From Botryococcus braunii (taxonomy: Eukaryota > Chlorophyta > Trebouxiophyceae), in the NCBI GenBank assembly GCA_002005505.1, contig KV908509.1:195780-259779 (forward strand): a stretch of DNA of 64,000 nucleotides, in the 5' to 3' direction. How positions within the stretch are numbered: the stretch's first letter is position 1; the number at the start of each line of letters is the position of its first letter. A program made the translations under genes and the position numbers. Positions 52,501 to 61,560 of this stretch are shown one piece after another. The notes beneath the pieces were generated by a model, which was not told the origin of the DNA, did no database searches, and worked only from the letters and a program-made list of their open reading frames with translations.

Positions 52501-54669
52501 CATGATGGAGATGTGAGTGATGGAGAGAATAGGAGAATGTCAGAGGCCATTTGCCCAGGGGAAGCAACGGAAGCTCAGCCTAATGGACAGGACTTGGCCA
52601 GGCTGGAGGGCATGTCTGATCATGTAAGCGCTGAGAGTGAGGCAAGAGAGGTCAGTTTGGAGATTTCCAATCAGACACTTGATGGACAAAGGGAGTCTTC
52701 AGATGGCCAGGCTCTGCGTGCTTGTGAGGGACACACTGGGGAGTCACAGGTGTGTTGTGAGAGTACAAGCGTGGATGAGAGAGACACCACTGCAGGGTGT
52801 CGCACAGTGCCAGATTATGCTGCGCCTTTGAGTGATGAGTGCGTTTGGGACATGACGAGTGATGTAAGACCCAGATTGAGTGGAGCAGCATGTGAATCCT
52901 CCAAGGAGAGAAAGCTGCAGACACCTCCAGAGTGGGAGAGAGTCAGAGAGGTGTGTAACGCAGTAACCTCGAGCGAAAGAGTAGTGGAAGCACGTGCGTG
53001 TGAGCCTAGAGAGGATAGCCATGTTGTGCATGATCACAATCTGAATCCTGTAAAGGGTAAGATACCTGGGGTGAGGTGGTCCAAGGTGCCAATCCCTGGA
53101 AACCTCAGGGAGGCGCAAAGATCCCCTCAGTGGGAATTCTGGCGCCAGGCAATGCAAGAGGAGCAAGATTCTCTTGATGCGCACGAGGTGATGGAGTACG
53201 TTGAGAGACCCAGGGGACACAAGGTGATCCCTGTGCATTGGATCTTCTCTGTGAAGACTGATGCACATGGGAACGTGTTGAGATTTAAGGCTCGGCTTGT
53301 AGCCCAGGGCTGTAGACAGATTCCTGGAGTTGATGTAGATGAGGTCTTTGCACCTACCAGTAGCTATGGGTCCAGGAGGACTTTGCTAGCAACTGCTGCA
53401 GCAAAGAACATGGAAATTCACCAGGTGGATATAAAGACCGCCTTTTTGAATGGTGAATTAGAGGAGGAGGTGTATGTGACACAGCCTCCTGGATTTGATA
53501 ATGGCAACCCCAACATTGTGTGCAGACTGCGTAAGGCCCTTTATGGCCTGAAGCAGGCTCCCAGGGCTTGGCACAAGACCCTGAATGAGAAGCTGCTGAG
53601 TATGGGATATGAAGTGTGTAAGAGCGATGCGGGAGTTTACATAAAGAGACACGAGGATGGGGAGCTGTCATACATGCTTGTGTATGTTGATGATCTTTTG
53701 ATTGTGGCAATGGGTGCGGAAGAGATAGAATGGGTGAAAAAGGAGCTGTTGGCAAGCTTCAAGATTCATGACCTTGGTGAAGTCAAGGACTTCTTGGGCT
53801 GCCAGATCCTGAGAGATAGAGAGAATCGGTGCTTATCACTGAGCTGCGTGCCTAAGATTGATGCACTGTGTGAGAAGTTTGGGGTGAGTGCTGAGTCACG
53901 TACAGTCGATACTCCCATGAGTAAAGACTTTGTGATGTCTGGGATGCCGCAGGTTACAGTGGGTGAGACCAGCTTTGGGTCTGGGACTCCACTGCCTCCC
54001 GGGCATAGATATTGTGAGCTTGTTGGGTCTCTGTTGTATATTGCTAATACAACTCGACCTGATATAGCTCAGGCTGTGGGTGTTCTGTCCCGTTACCGGA
54101 ACGCTCCCACCACTGCCCACATGAATGAGGGCTTGAGGGTATTGAGGTATCTTCAGTCTACTCGAGAGTGTGTCTTAGTGCTGGGAGGGAAAGGGCCTGT
54201 GTTAGAAGGTCATGTTGATGCAGATTATGCTGGCGATATTGACAGCAGGCATTCTACCTCGGGATATGTGCTATCAGTGTTTGGCAGTGCTGTGGTCTGG
54301 GGTAGTAAGAAGCAACACTCAGTTGCTACCTCCACTGTGGAGGCAGAATTCATGGCAACCAGTCTGGCTATTAAGGAGCTTAACTGGCTGCGTGGGTTCA
54401 TGGAGGAAATCGGAACTCCTCCTTGGTCAGTGAAGCTATACTGTGACAATCAGGGGTGCATTGCTAACCTGAAAAACCCACTGTATAGCAAGTATACTAA
54501 GCACATTGCAGTGTGCTTCCACTTTGCACGTGAAGCTATTGCAAAGGGGCAGGTTACACTCTGCTATGTGGAGTCTGCAAGGAACAAGGCAGACATGCTG
54601 ACAAAGCCTCTCGCTCGCCCTGCCTTCCAGATGCACAGGCGAGGGTTTGGACTTGTGAAGATGACATAG
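49525..54669 (+). CDS. gag-pol: Copia C2 Gag-Pol polyprotein, intact
   Basis: 1714 residues in one frame from ATG 49525 (MKTRSRQVIMKTRSK). Gag has the zinc knuckle CRYCNKLGHFERNC at about residue 291. Protease is FLVDSGATIHLV, with Asp387. Integrase follows with LWHSRLGHPG, the CX2C pair in CANCHSSCEAC, the core HLDTVGPIS, TDRGTEF and NGVAERMNR. The linker is Ser/Glu rich and carries one ECVWDMTSDVR block. RT has YVDD at 1387-1390. RNase H (VDADYAGDI, TVEAEF, YCDNQGC) ends ADMLTKPL. It is a more distant copia lineage than A/D/II/III/IV, shown by protein divergence, different LTRs and the absence of ORF0. All key catalytic residues are present. Confidence 0.97.
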   Translation: MKTRSRQVIMKTRSKRTATESGSAGSGSSISASPSQPANSTAQSGEMCIAMTKTGGVVTTNVKCPVTLDREGVEFPLWDLAYVAACGLKRCKAAIEAPMPDTEENAAALLMLIESVPKAWGAKLAAMQVAANAYQWVRERFTGGADQEVTARWLELLHTSMGETETLEDYYNRKVALFHALKRNGHSIMEREAKLAIIKGLPEEAKETGMFSSSAGKDLEGLWEIISTTAKGLGFNDQVPRVTPVARAAITPAYSTTPGTASPQETQAGGQGGQASSTKVEGRDRRDNRRCRYCNKLGHFERNCLKKEADEKMQQNLQQVMAAMANLLPQFQNQASAAVARPPEGSGNGNNFFPGGYPPPSGMSAMISLNVLTPTRVMPEARSFLVDSGATIHLVNDLSLLHSPTLHRNPIPLHMATSDATGQIIATGSLCLSSAEQQPLWLHNVHCVPSATANLISVTAAIRDGASFVTDSVGSYTGMRGAQNWSCSVAQRNGLYFLQKVSPVRNPVSVFVNTARAPVAHDCRLRALWHSRLGHPGEVNMRRLQSEDLVLGIPVSLSPCANCHSSCEACIQGKHSRPPFGTSSRAATEPLERIHLDTVGPISPTAITGERFFVTIVDEATHYVIALAVKTKDAISSAVRDLLIFWQRQLNRSVKCIRTDRGTEFLNSTLKGFCTQEGIKFETSAAYTPQQNGVAERMNRTIKEKARTLMLHAAAKQSLWKEAVETACILYNMGPVTGRDKTPYEAFHGVKPDVSLLRTFGCLAHVHIPDHQRGVFESKTSPGLFTGYSSVSKAYRIYMGNGIWKESRDVTFLEHLRGADRVGLSTMSPVSPNAVQQPFALPFVQQEGQQSLGQLSFWDSDDPEPLCNREVNVQQSGPDSPCATTPCATTPCAINPCENSETTSVNVDGEPTSSELSHTQSGHSWSVLGHMENLARGGEETKSHMQRLNNVQECVRMEVGAMGVRGQDGLTRQQRYDQRVAARETAAEVTVEHDGDVSDGENRRMSEAICPGEATEAQPNGQDLARLEGMSDHVSAESEAREVSLEISNQTLDGQRESSDGQALRACEGHTGESQVCCESTSVDERDTTAGCRTVPDYAAPLSDECVWDMTSDVRPRLSGAACESSKERKLQTPPEWERVREVCNAVTSSERVVEARACEPREDSHVVHDHNLNPVKGKIPGVRWSKVPIPGNLREAQRSPQWEFWRQAMQEEQDSLDAHEVMEYVERPRGHKVIPVHWIFSVKTDAHGNVLRFKARLVAQGCRQIPGVDVDEVFAPTSSYGSRRTLLATAAAKNMEIHQVDIKTAFLNGELEEEVYVTQPPGFDNGNPNIVCRLRKALYGLKQAPRAWHKTLNEKLLSMGYEVCKSDAGVYIKRHEDGELSYMLVYVDDLLIVAMGAEEIEWVKKELLASFKIHDLGEVKDFLGCQILRDRENRCLSLSCVPKIDALCEKFGVSAESRTVDTPMSKDFVMSGMPQVTVGETSFGSGTPLPPGHRYCELVGSLLYIANTTRPDIAQAVGVLSRYRNAPTTAHMNEGLRVLRYLQSTRECVLVLGGKGPVLEGHVDADYAGDIDSRHSTSGYVLSVFGSAVVWGSKKQHSVATSTVEAEFMATSLAIKELNWLRGFMEEIGTPPWSVKLYCDNQGCIANLKNPLYSKYTKHIAVCFHFAREAIAKGQVTLCYVESARNKADMLTKPLARPAFQMHRRGFGLVKMT

Positions 54670-54694
54670 GTGACAGGGTGCTGTCAAGGGGAAG

Positions 54695-55573
54695 TGTTGA
54701 ATGAATTGGTCAATACTGTACTTAGTGACATCCCCTGTCACATGCCATCAACAGCAGTGTAAACTATAGCCGTTATAGCCCTTTATGAACGGTATAGATC
54801 ATACTCGTACCTCAATGACATAACACGTGACTTGTACGATATGCGTTCTCAATAGACATTACGTATGGTAGTACTTTAGGATCCCTGCAGTCCGAGCCAT
54901 CCCTGGGCAGCCCAGGAACGGCTCGGTACTTGTCCGAAGCATGTTGGTATCCTTGACCAACCTCTACTGTTGGAGAGTGCTGTGTGCTGTTCCTGGAAAC
55001 GTTGTAGCGTGGACGGTTTTTCCCACAGGCTACGAAGTGACGCTGCCGTCGTGCCATCACTGCAGGTGTGTTTAGGATTCTCAAAGCCGTTCCAGATATG
55101 ATTGTGCTCAAACATTCAGACCAGTTAGATATTACTGCTGTGTGCATTGATGAGAGTGCATGACGAGAGCGCACTGAATGTTTGACCTCATTGAGACTTA
55201 TGTTGACGTCCACCGTTGTGGCGGTAAGATAGTTTCACTGTACAAACATCACAAAGAGACCTTGCTGAGTTACTGATGAACTATTATTGTATTCTAGTGA
55301 CGTAAAGTAGACATCGCAAGGCCTCTTTGGTGCTGAACTCTGCTATCAGGCAAGGCGTAGTGTTACGTGGTCTTTAGCAAGAGTGAGAGCAGTTAAGATC
55401 ATTTGTAAGACTTGTCCGAAGCATGTTGGTATCCTTGACCAACCTCTACTGTTGGAGAGTGCTGTGTGCTGTTCCTGGAAACGTTGTAGCGTGGACGGTT
55501 TTTCCCACAGGCTACGAAGTGACGCTGCCGTCGTGCCATCACTGCAGGTGACGCCGCAAGCAGAAATGCTTGA
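54695..55573 (+). repeat. 3' LTR of copia C2
   Basis: 879 bp, preceded by caaggggaag and followed by CTCTC. No differences from the 5' LTR found by eye. Confidence 0.95.
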
Positions 55574-57863
55574 CTCTCTCTGTCTGCTCCCCACCAAACA
55601 TGAGCGCTGGGGCGCAGGCCCAGTCGCTCCCTCACAAGCAAGGCCCACACTTGTGTGGCTGGCACCACATTGTCTTTGGGCATAACAGACAGAACTCACA
55701 TCTCTAACAATCCCCTCAGGCACTGGACAGGTCCCACCCATACTTCTCAGCTCGCTTGGACCATTTTCAGTCTGATCAGAGACTGTCCCCCTCTCATCGC
55801 TCACATGTAGTTCAGGTCTCTCAGGATCCTGACCTCTTTCCTGCACTTCCCCTGGTCCCTGTGACTCGGAGTCACATTCAGTCACCCCCACTCGCTCACA
55901 GCTCTCTCCCTTCTCCTGTGCCAGCAGGAGCTCGCGAGCAGCAGTGCGATGCTCATAGCGTTGGGCCCGAGAGGGTCCATTCAAAGGCGGAATTACAGGA
56001 GCAGGAGGTGTATTCCGGAGGGACTGCTGTGCTCGCTCCAAGGTCCGTTGATGCTGCCCACTGTCAGAGCCTCCTCGCGCAAGTTGCTGCAGTGTATTAG
56101 TGCCCCGGACTGGTCCAGATCCAGCTGCAGTGGTTTCTCACTTGGTCCATGACCAATTTCTGGAGCGCCCTCCTCTTGGGAAGACTTCCCCTGACATGCA
56201 GGCTCGGTTGCAGCTTGGTCAGGGGGTCCTGGGAGGGTGCTGTCAGGTCTGCTGCTGGGGCAGGGAGCTCTGACAACCTGATTCTGAGTGCTGCACTGAG
56301 GTGAGGAGACTGTCGGGTCGCTGATGTGCTGCTGAGCTGGCAAACCTTCAGGATAAGAGAACTGTAGTGGCTGGTCAGGGAGGGTAGACATTCCCACCCG
56401 AGAGGCTCCTCGGATGTGTTCCACAAACTGGACATCTCTGCTCTCTCTCCAGACCCCCCCTCCCAGATAAATACGATATGCCTTGGACACTGGGGAATAA
56501 CCAGTGAACATGCTAGGTACAGCCTTTGGTGCAAATACCCCCTCTGCTGATCGGGCACATGCACAAATGCTAGGCATCCCCACGTACGAAGAAGTGACAC
56601 ATCTGGCTTGTATCCCATGAATAATTCACAAGGAGTGAGAGGCCTGCCTGTACTGGGTCCCATATTCAGGAGGATGCAGGCTGTTTCTAGGGCCTCTTTC
56701 CACATGACTGGGCTGGCACCAGCAAAATTGAGGAGGGTTCTGGTTCGCTCCTTCAAGGTCCTGTTGGCTCTCTCTGCTATCCCGTTCTGATGGGGAGTGT
56801 AGGGGGCAGACATCTCCAGTTTAGTGCCCTTCAGGTGGGGGAGAAGGTGGACCAGGTGGTGGGTGCAGCAGTGGGAACGCTCCCACTGCAGGGAAGACAT
56901 GCTGGACTGCTAGTGGGGGCTGGGGTCCTCCAGGAAACTGACCTTGGGGCCACATGCCAGTTGCTGCACTGCTGCTACCACATTCCTCTGGGTTTCGGTG
57001 TCCCTCTGTCTCTTGCGGCAGTCTCTCCAGAAGTGTCCCCTTTTGTGGCAGTAGTTGCATGTACCACGTACTTCCCCCTTGGTCTCTGTGTCTGCAGGCT
57101 GTCTGGTCTGAGTCAAAGCACATGCAGTAGGGGCAGGGGCTGCAGCAGCCTGCACTGGTTGTGCAGTCATGACCAATGCAGGCAGATCTGGGTCATCATC
57201 GTAGCCCGTTGCATCTGCTGTGGTGGAGATGAGGTCTGCGAGTTGGTCCAAGGGATAAGCAACGGCTGTAGGCAGTAGTCCAGGGGGGTTGGCAGCTGCT
57301 GGCAGACCCTGCACAATCTGTGTGGCCACGTGCCCATCTTGAAGATCATGTCCATTTCGTTTCAAGCAACCTTTCAGATTGATAATCCTATTGACATACT
57401 GAGAAATGGTTTCTCCTTGTTTCATGCCACGGGACATCTCCTTTAACCAGTCAGCATTGGCCTGAGTATTGTAGCCTCCCACAAACTTCCTACAAATATA
57501 CACATATGCGTCATATGCCGATGGCTTACTTGACAGCTCCCCCAACCAGTCTTCTGGTACTGATTCATACAACAACAACAATGCTGCGGCATTGTGGGTA
57601 GTCCCAGGCATAGCTTGTTGAATGGCTGGCAACGAACCCTTGGCATCATTTGCTGCAGTGAAAGCATTGTCCCACACCACAAAGTTCTGGCCCTTACGTT
57701 GCAGTTTTATATGTACCTTGACCTGAGTAGCAATAACCTTGGGAAGGGTGTCTCCTTCCCCTCTGGAGGTGCTGGGAGTGCAAGGCTCCCTGGTAGGAGT
57801 TGATGTGGACTCCTCTCCTGCTGACTTAGATTCTGAGCTGGTGCTGGTACCCTTCTTCTTCAT
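55574..57863 (-). pseudogene. gag-pol: Copia D Gag and integrase C-part, with internal deletion
   Basis: It starts at ATG 57863 (MKKKGTSTSSES). Gag is open to a frameshift at about 56955, past the zinc knuckle CNYCHKRGHFWRDC. At about 56828 the proline-rich end of Gag (PPPEG) is joined directly to the integrase segment GTKLEMSAPY. Compared with copia IV this removes roughly 970 bases: protease, the integrase zinc domain and two of the three catalytic Asp. More frameshifts follow near 56540 and 56095. The frame then runs to the GA microsatellite where C2 inserted. Confidence 0.9.
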
Positions 57864-57878
57864 GCTGTTGGGACCCTG

Positions 57879-58402
57879 TCAGTCGTCGCTCCTTTCTGAC
57901 AGTCTGGAGTCTCCGTCCTCGTCCTCACTGTCGTCCTCTGTGACCCACTCGTCCACGTGAAATTCGCCCTCACCGTAGAGAATTAGACGATCAATGAAGT
58001 CGTCTCCCAGGCTGCTCAAAGCTAGCTCAATCGCTGCGTAGGCGGCTTTCTCTGTCCAATAAGCTTCGTGCGATGGACCTCCCGTTTGCTGTAAGCACCT
58101 CTCAAAAATTGCTCTTGTCAGATATCCTGGCTCTCCGTTGATGAATGAGATTTCCCAAACAGTGAATTTATAAGCTGGATATATCGGAAAACGCTCTCGG
58201 AACCACTGAGGGGGTGTGAGTGCTCCCCGTCCGTGAGCTTCGTGGACGAAGTCCTTCACCAGGAATGCTCGTTCTTCTATCGTCCGTGGTCCCTTTTCTC
58301 CTCCTGCCTTTCTTCGCTCGTTATATGTTGGAGGAGGAGGTGGAGGTGGGGAGGTCTACTTCCGCCCGTGCTCATACGTCCGGTTGGTCTCTTTCGCGCC
58401 AT
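57879..58402 (-). pseudogene. ORF0 of copia D, frameshifted near its start
   Basis: Closest to ORF0 of copia II. ATG at 58402 (MARKRPTGRM). A one-base frame change near 58350 lies before the proline run and YNERR block. From there to the stop at 57879 the frame is open (VKDFVHEAHG, YPAYKFTVWEISF, EPGYLT, acidic end). The stop is 15 bases from the gag ATG, as in copia II. Function unknown. Confidence 0.7.
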
Positions 58403-58457
58403 CGCAGACTACTTTGCCCAAGTCATACATTTTTTTCATGCCTCAGCAGAAAAGTCG

Positions 58458-58470
58458 TGGGCCCATAACC
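58458..58470 (-). promoter_or_regulatory. Primer-binding site of copia D (half-tRNA type)
   Basis: GGTTATGGGCCCA on the minus strand, directly after the LTR end AGTTTACA. Confidence 0.9.
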
Positions 58471-58870
58471 TGTAAACTTCTGAGTTCGGCGTTCCCTGTA
58501 TGACCCGGCACGAGGGTGTTTAGCCCGGCGACACTCTTGTTGTGTGTCGAGTAACAAGTAGTGTCGACTGTGAATGAGATGACTTGACCGGCAACAGTGA
58601 AGTAGCAAACACCCGAAGTGCTTTTGATGTCCCAATCAAGTGCCTCAACCCTTCGAGCCAGGAGCATATATCCTTTCGAGCAAACCGTGTCTGATTACCT
58701 CATCCTCCATTGTTAACGTGCAATTGGTCTAGATTGGTTCTGGCAGAACTCCTAGGTTCTGCCACCTATTACTCATTTTAATAAGTGGTCTCACTGGTAA
58801 TTGGAGCTGATCTGGCCACTATTACTCTTCTGAGGGAAAGGCACCAAAATGTTCAGTCACTATTATAACA
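58471..58870 (-). repeat. 5' LTR of copia D, single-module form
   Basis: 400 bp. It matches the 3' LTR of the same element except that exactly one module plus the spacer (329 bp) is absent. The single module is at 58496-58641 and is followed, on the minus strand, by GGAACGCC as in terminal copies. Confidence 0.93.
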
Positions 58871-60010
58871 ATTACTATCTGCAAAGAAGCAACGATGCAA
58901 GCAGACCAGGAAATCACGAGGGCTGCAAACTCACGAATAGCATCTGTACCTGCTGGCCGGCGACATGCAACATCTGCCGTAAAGGTTGCTGATGTCCACT
59001 GCCAGACTCCTGCAGCAAGAGCAGAAACACTTCAAGGAGGAGCTCTGCACGCCTGGATTTCAAGGTCGAATGCAAAAAACAAGCAGCAGCAGCGACAGCA
59101 CAAAGGATTTACTATCTGCAAGCAAAGATGCAGCGATGCGAGCAAGGCTGGAAATCGTGAGGGCTCCAAAAGTCAAGCACAGCGTGTACCTGCTGCGTGG
59201 GGACATGAGACATCTGCTGAAAAGGTTACTGATGTCCACTGCCAGCCTCCTGCAGCAACAGCAGAAACACTTCAAGGAGAAGATCTGCACGCCTGGCAGT
59301 CAAGATCGAATGCAAAAAACAAGTAGTAGCAGCAGCGACAACACAAAGTATTACTTTCTGCAAGAACCGAAGCAGCAATGCAAGAAAAGCAGCAAATCAT
59401 GAAGGCTCCAAGAGTCAAGAACAGTGTGTACCTGCTGGCTGGCGACGTGCGACATCTGCCGACAAGTTTGTTGATATCCACTGCAAGACTCCTGCAGCAA
59501 GACCAGAAGCACTTTAAGGAGGAGCTCTGCACGCCTGAATTTCAAGGTCCAATGCAAGAAACAAGCAGCGGCAGCGACAGTTAGAAAGGATTACTCTCTG
59601 CAAGCAAAGAAGCAGCGATGCAAGCAAAGCAGGAAATCACGAGGGCTGCAAAGTCACGAACAGCATATGTACCTGCTGGCCGGCAACGTGCGACATGTGC
59701 CGTAAAGGTTGCTGATGTCCACTGCCAGAATCCTGCAGCAAGAGCAGAAACACTTCAAGGAGGAGCTCTGCACGCCTGGATTTCAAGGTCGAATGCATAA
59801 AACAAGCAGCAGCATCGACAGCACAAAGGATCAACTATCTGCAAGAACAGAAGTAGCGATGCAAGAATAGCAGGAAATCATGAAGATTCCAAAAGTCAAG
59901 AACAGCTTGTACCTGCAGGCCGGCGACGTGCGACATCTGCTGACAAGTTTGCTGATATCCCCTGCAAGACTCCTGCAGCAAGAGAAGAAACATTTCAAGC
60001 CTAGAATCTA
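58871..60010 (+). repeat. Tandem array, ~240-bp unit, about five copies
   Basis: The common phrase gcagaaacacttcaagga recurs at 240, 242, 241 and 240 bp intervals (from 59031). Units diverge by several percent. One frame is mostly open per unit (SVYLLAGDVRHLL, ARLLQQEQKHFKEELCTP), but stops and length changes break it between units. The array extends left of copia D, which inserted in it. It could be a decayed coding repeat or a satellite. Confidence 0.8.
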
Positions 60011-60229
60011 CGTGTTGAAGGAAAGTGACAAGGTAGGGGACGCAGTAAAGTTACCTGCCACGAATCGGTGCAGTCAGATCCGAAAGGGATACAGATTGCC
60101 GGCTCCTGCCACTCCATCCCTTTTCTCCTTGTTCCGAAAAAGATTCACTTTCAAATGCGCATTTACAAAGAGCATCTTCCAGGAAAGTTTGGCACAGAGG
60201 AACGGCCAAACAGTGGCCTAAATCTTTTA
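60011..60229. other. Unassigned sequence between array and foldback element
   Basis: No recognised gene or repeat. Confidence 0.3.
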
Positions 60230-60263
60230 GACCACCGCTATATGGGGATCTGGGGTGGTACTC

Positions 60264-60344
60264 GCGGAACAATTCCACCGCTTCTCGGTACCAGGGGATT
60301 TTTCGAAAATCCCCTGGTACCTCGAAGCGGTGGAATTATTCCGC
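60264..60344. repeat. 81-bp near-perfect palindrome
   Basis: Arms of about 40 bp centred on TTCGAA near 60304, with only a few mismatches. Left arm begins GCGGAACAATTCCACCGC, right arm ends GCGGTGGAATTATTCCGC. Confidence 0.92.
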
Positions 60345-60544
60345 TTATACACTTCCGGTGCTACTTCTGGGTGTTTTTCGAGGTGCTGCATTTCAGGAGT
60401 TCACCCAGCTTGTCCCATTGGCGCTGTAGCTTCCTTTCATAGGTGTGCTACTTCAGGCTGAAGTATCACACCTAGGCCCTCAAGTATCACACCTACGCTG
60501 AAGTAGGCCTATCACCCTACTATCTGCGGATGGGGTTTATTTTT

Positions 60545-60630
60545 TCTCCCGTTTTTCTGGGGGATTTGAACTCGCGTTCTCCTGCTCCATGGCCTTGTAG
60601 CGACGCGCTCCACACACGCCATCCGCATTC
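60545..60630 (-). ncRNA. tRNA-like (Pol III promoter-like) segment, possible SINE piece
   Basis: On the minus strand an A-box-like TGGCGTGTGTGG and a B-box-like GAGTTCAAATCC stand about 45 bases apart, followed by an A-rich stretch. A proper cloverleaf does not form, so it is not a functional tRNA. It may be a tRNA-derived SINE relic inside the foldback element. Confidence 0.3.
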
Positions 60631-61089
60631 CAGGACAATTGTAGTACGTTGATACTTGTATATGTACTGCGGAGCCCCATTCTTGCTTGAATCTGCAGTC
60701 GAATGGTCAACATACCTACACTTTCCGCCGTACCATACCACGAGGACGTATGAAAAGAAAGTTTGAAGCTGCTTGTATGTCTGTTGGGTGTCTTTATAGG
60801 TTTCGACGGAGCCCCACACATGGAATTCCGAACACGATTTCCATGAACAATCCATCAGATTAAACGTATTATTAATTAATACAGTATATTTTAAGCTTGA
60901 TTTCAAAAATGTGTTTACTATCAATTAAACGGGGCCGTGATGGTGAGCCGGCATACCTGCTTCCCCCTGCCGGACGGCCTCATGAGTGATAACTAACCAA
61001 GCTAATCACAATATATAAGCAGTGTACATAACCACCCTGAAGTAGCACCGGAAGTGCATAAATTAGTTATACACCCGCTTAACCGGACC

Positions 61090-61158
61090 TCGGGAAGCTG
61101 AGATTTTCAAGAGCCCTCGGCTTCGCCTCGGGCTCTCAAAAATCCCAGCTTCCCTCGG
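61090..61158. repeat. Second palindrome of the foldback element
   Basis: GAAGCTGAGATTTTCAAGAG pairs with the segment ending CTCTCAAAAATCCCAGCTTC, with a GC-rich loop (tcggcttcgcctc). Confidence 0.88.
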
Positions 61159-61268
61159 GAGGAGGTGCATTCCTGACGGACCCCTCGGCGCTCGGTTTCG
61201 CGGGTGTATAACCTATACTTTTGTACCACCCGATCCCCATATAGCGGTGGTCTAACTAATACATATAC

Positions 61269-61557
<289 letters not shown>

Positions 61558-61560
<3 letters not shown>

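Larger units (their letters stand above)
48338..55573 (+). mobile_element. Copia C2, apparently complete Ty1/copia element inside copia D
   Basis: 879-bp LTRs that I cannot distinguish, target duplication CTCTC (48333-48337 and 55574-55578), half-tRNA primer site, one unbroken gag-pol frame. It inserted into the GA/CT microsatellite of the copia D linker region. Together with copia IV it is the best candidate for a recently active element here. Confidence 0.95.
45601..58870 (-). mobile_element. Copia D, defective Ty1/copia element split by copia C2
   Basis: LTRs at 45601-46329 and 58471-58870, target duplication ATTAC (45596-45600 and 58871-58875). It landed in a 240-bp tandem repeat: the left flank gacagctcaaaggattac continues as tatctgcaaag at the right. 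RT and RNase H are intact. An internal deletion removes protease and most of the integrase, and the 5' region has several frameshifts. Its two LTRs differ in length by 329 bp. Confidence 0.93.
60230..61252. mobile_element. Foldback / MITE-like element with TA flanks
   Basis: Ends are inverted for about 30 bp: GACCACCGCTATATGGGGAT at the left and its reverse complement at the right, with a 2-base gap inside the repeat. Both sides are flanked by TA, as in Tc1/mariner-type insertions. It contains no transposase. It has two strong internal palindromes (60264-60344 and about 61090-61158) and shorter inverted pieces around acttccggtgctacttc. Confidence 0.75.

Noticed and set aside
60520..60924. Minus-strand frames of 94-134 codons inside the foldback element
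   Set aside because: No recognisable domain. They overlap the tRNA-like segment and lie in a non-coding foldback element.
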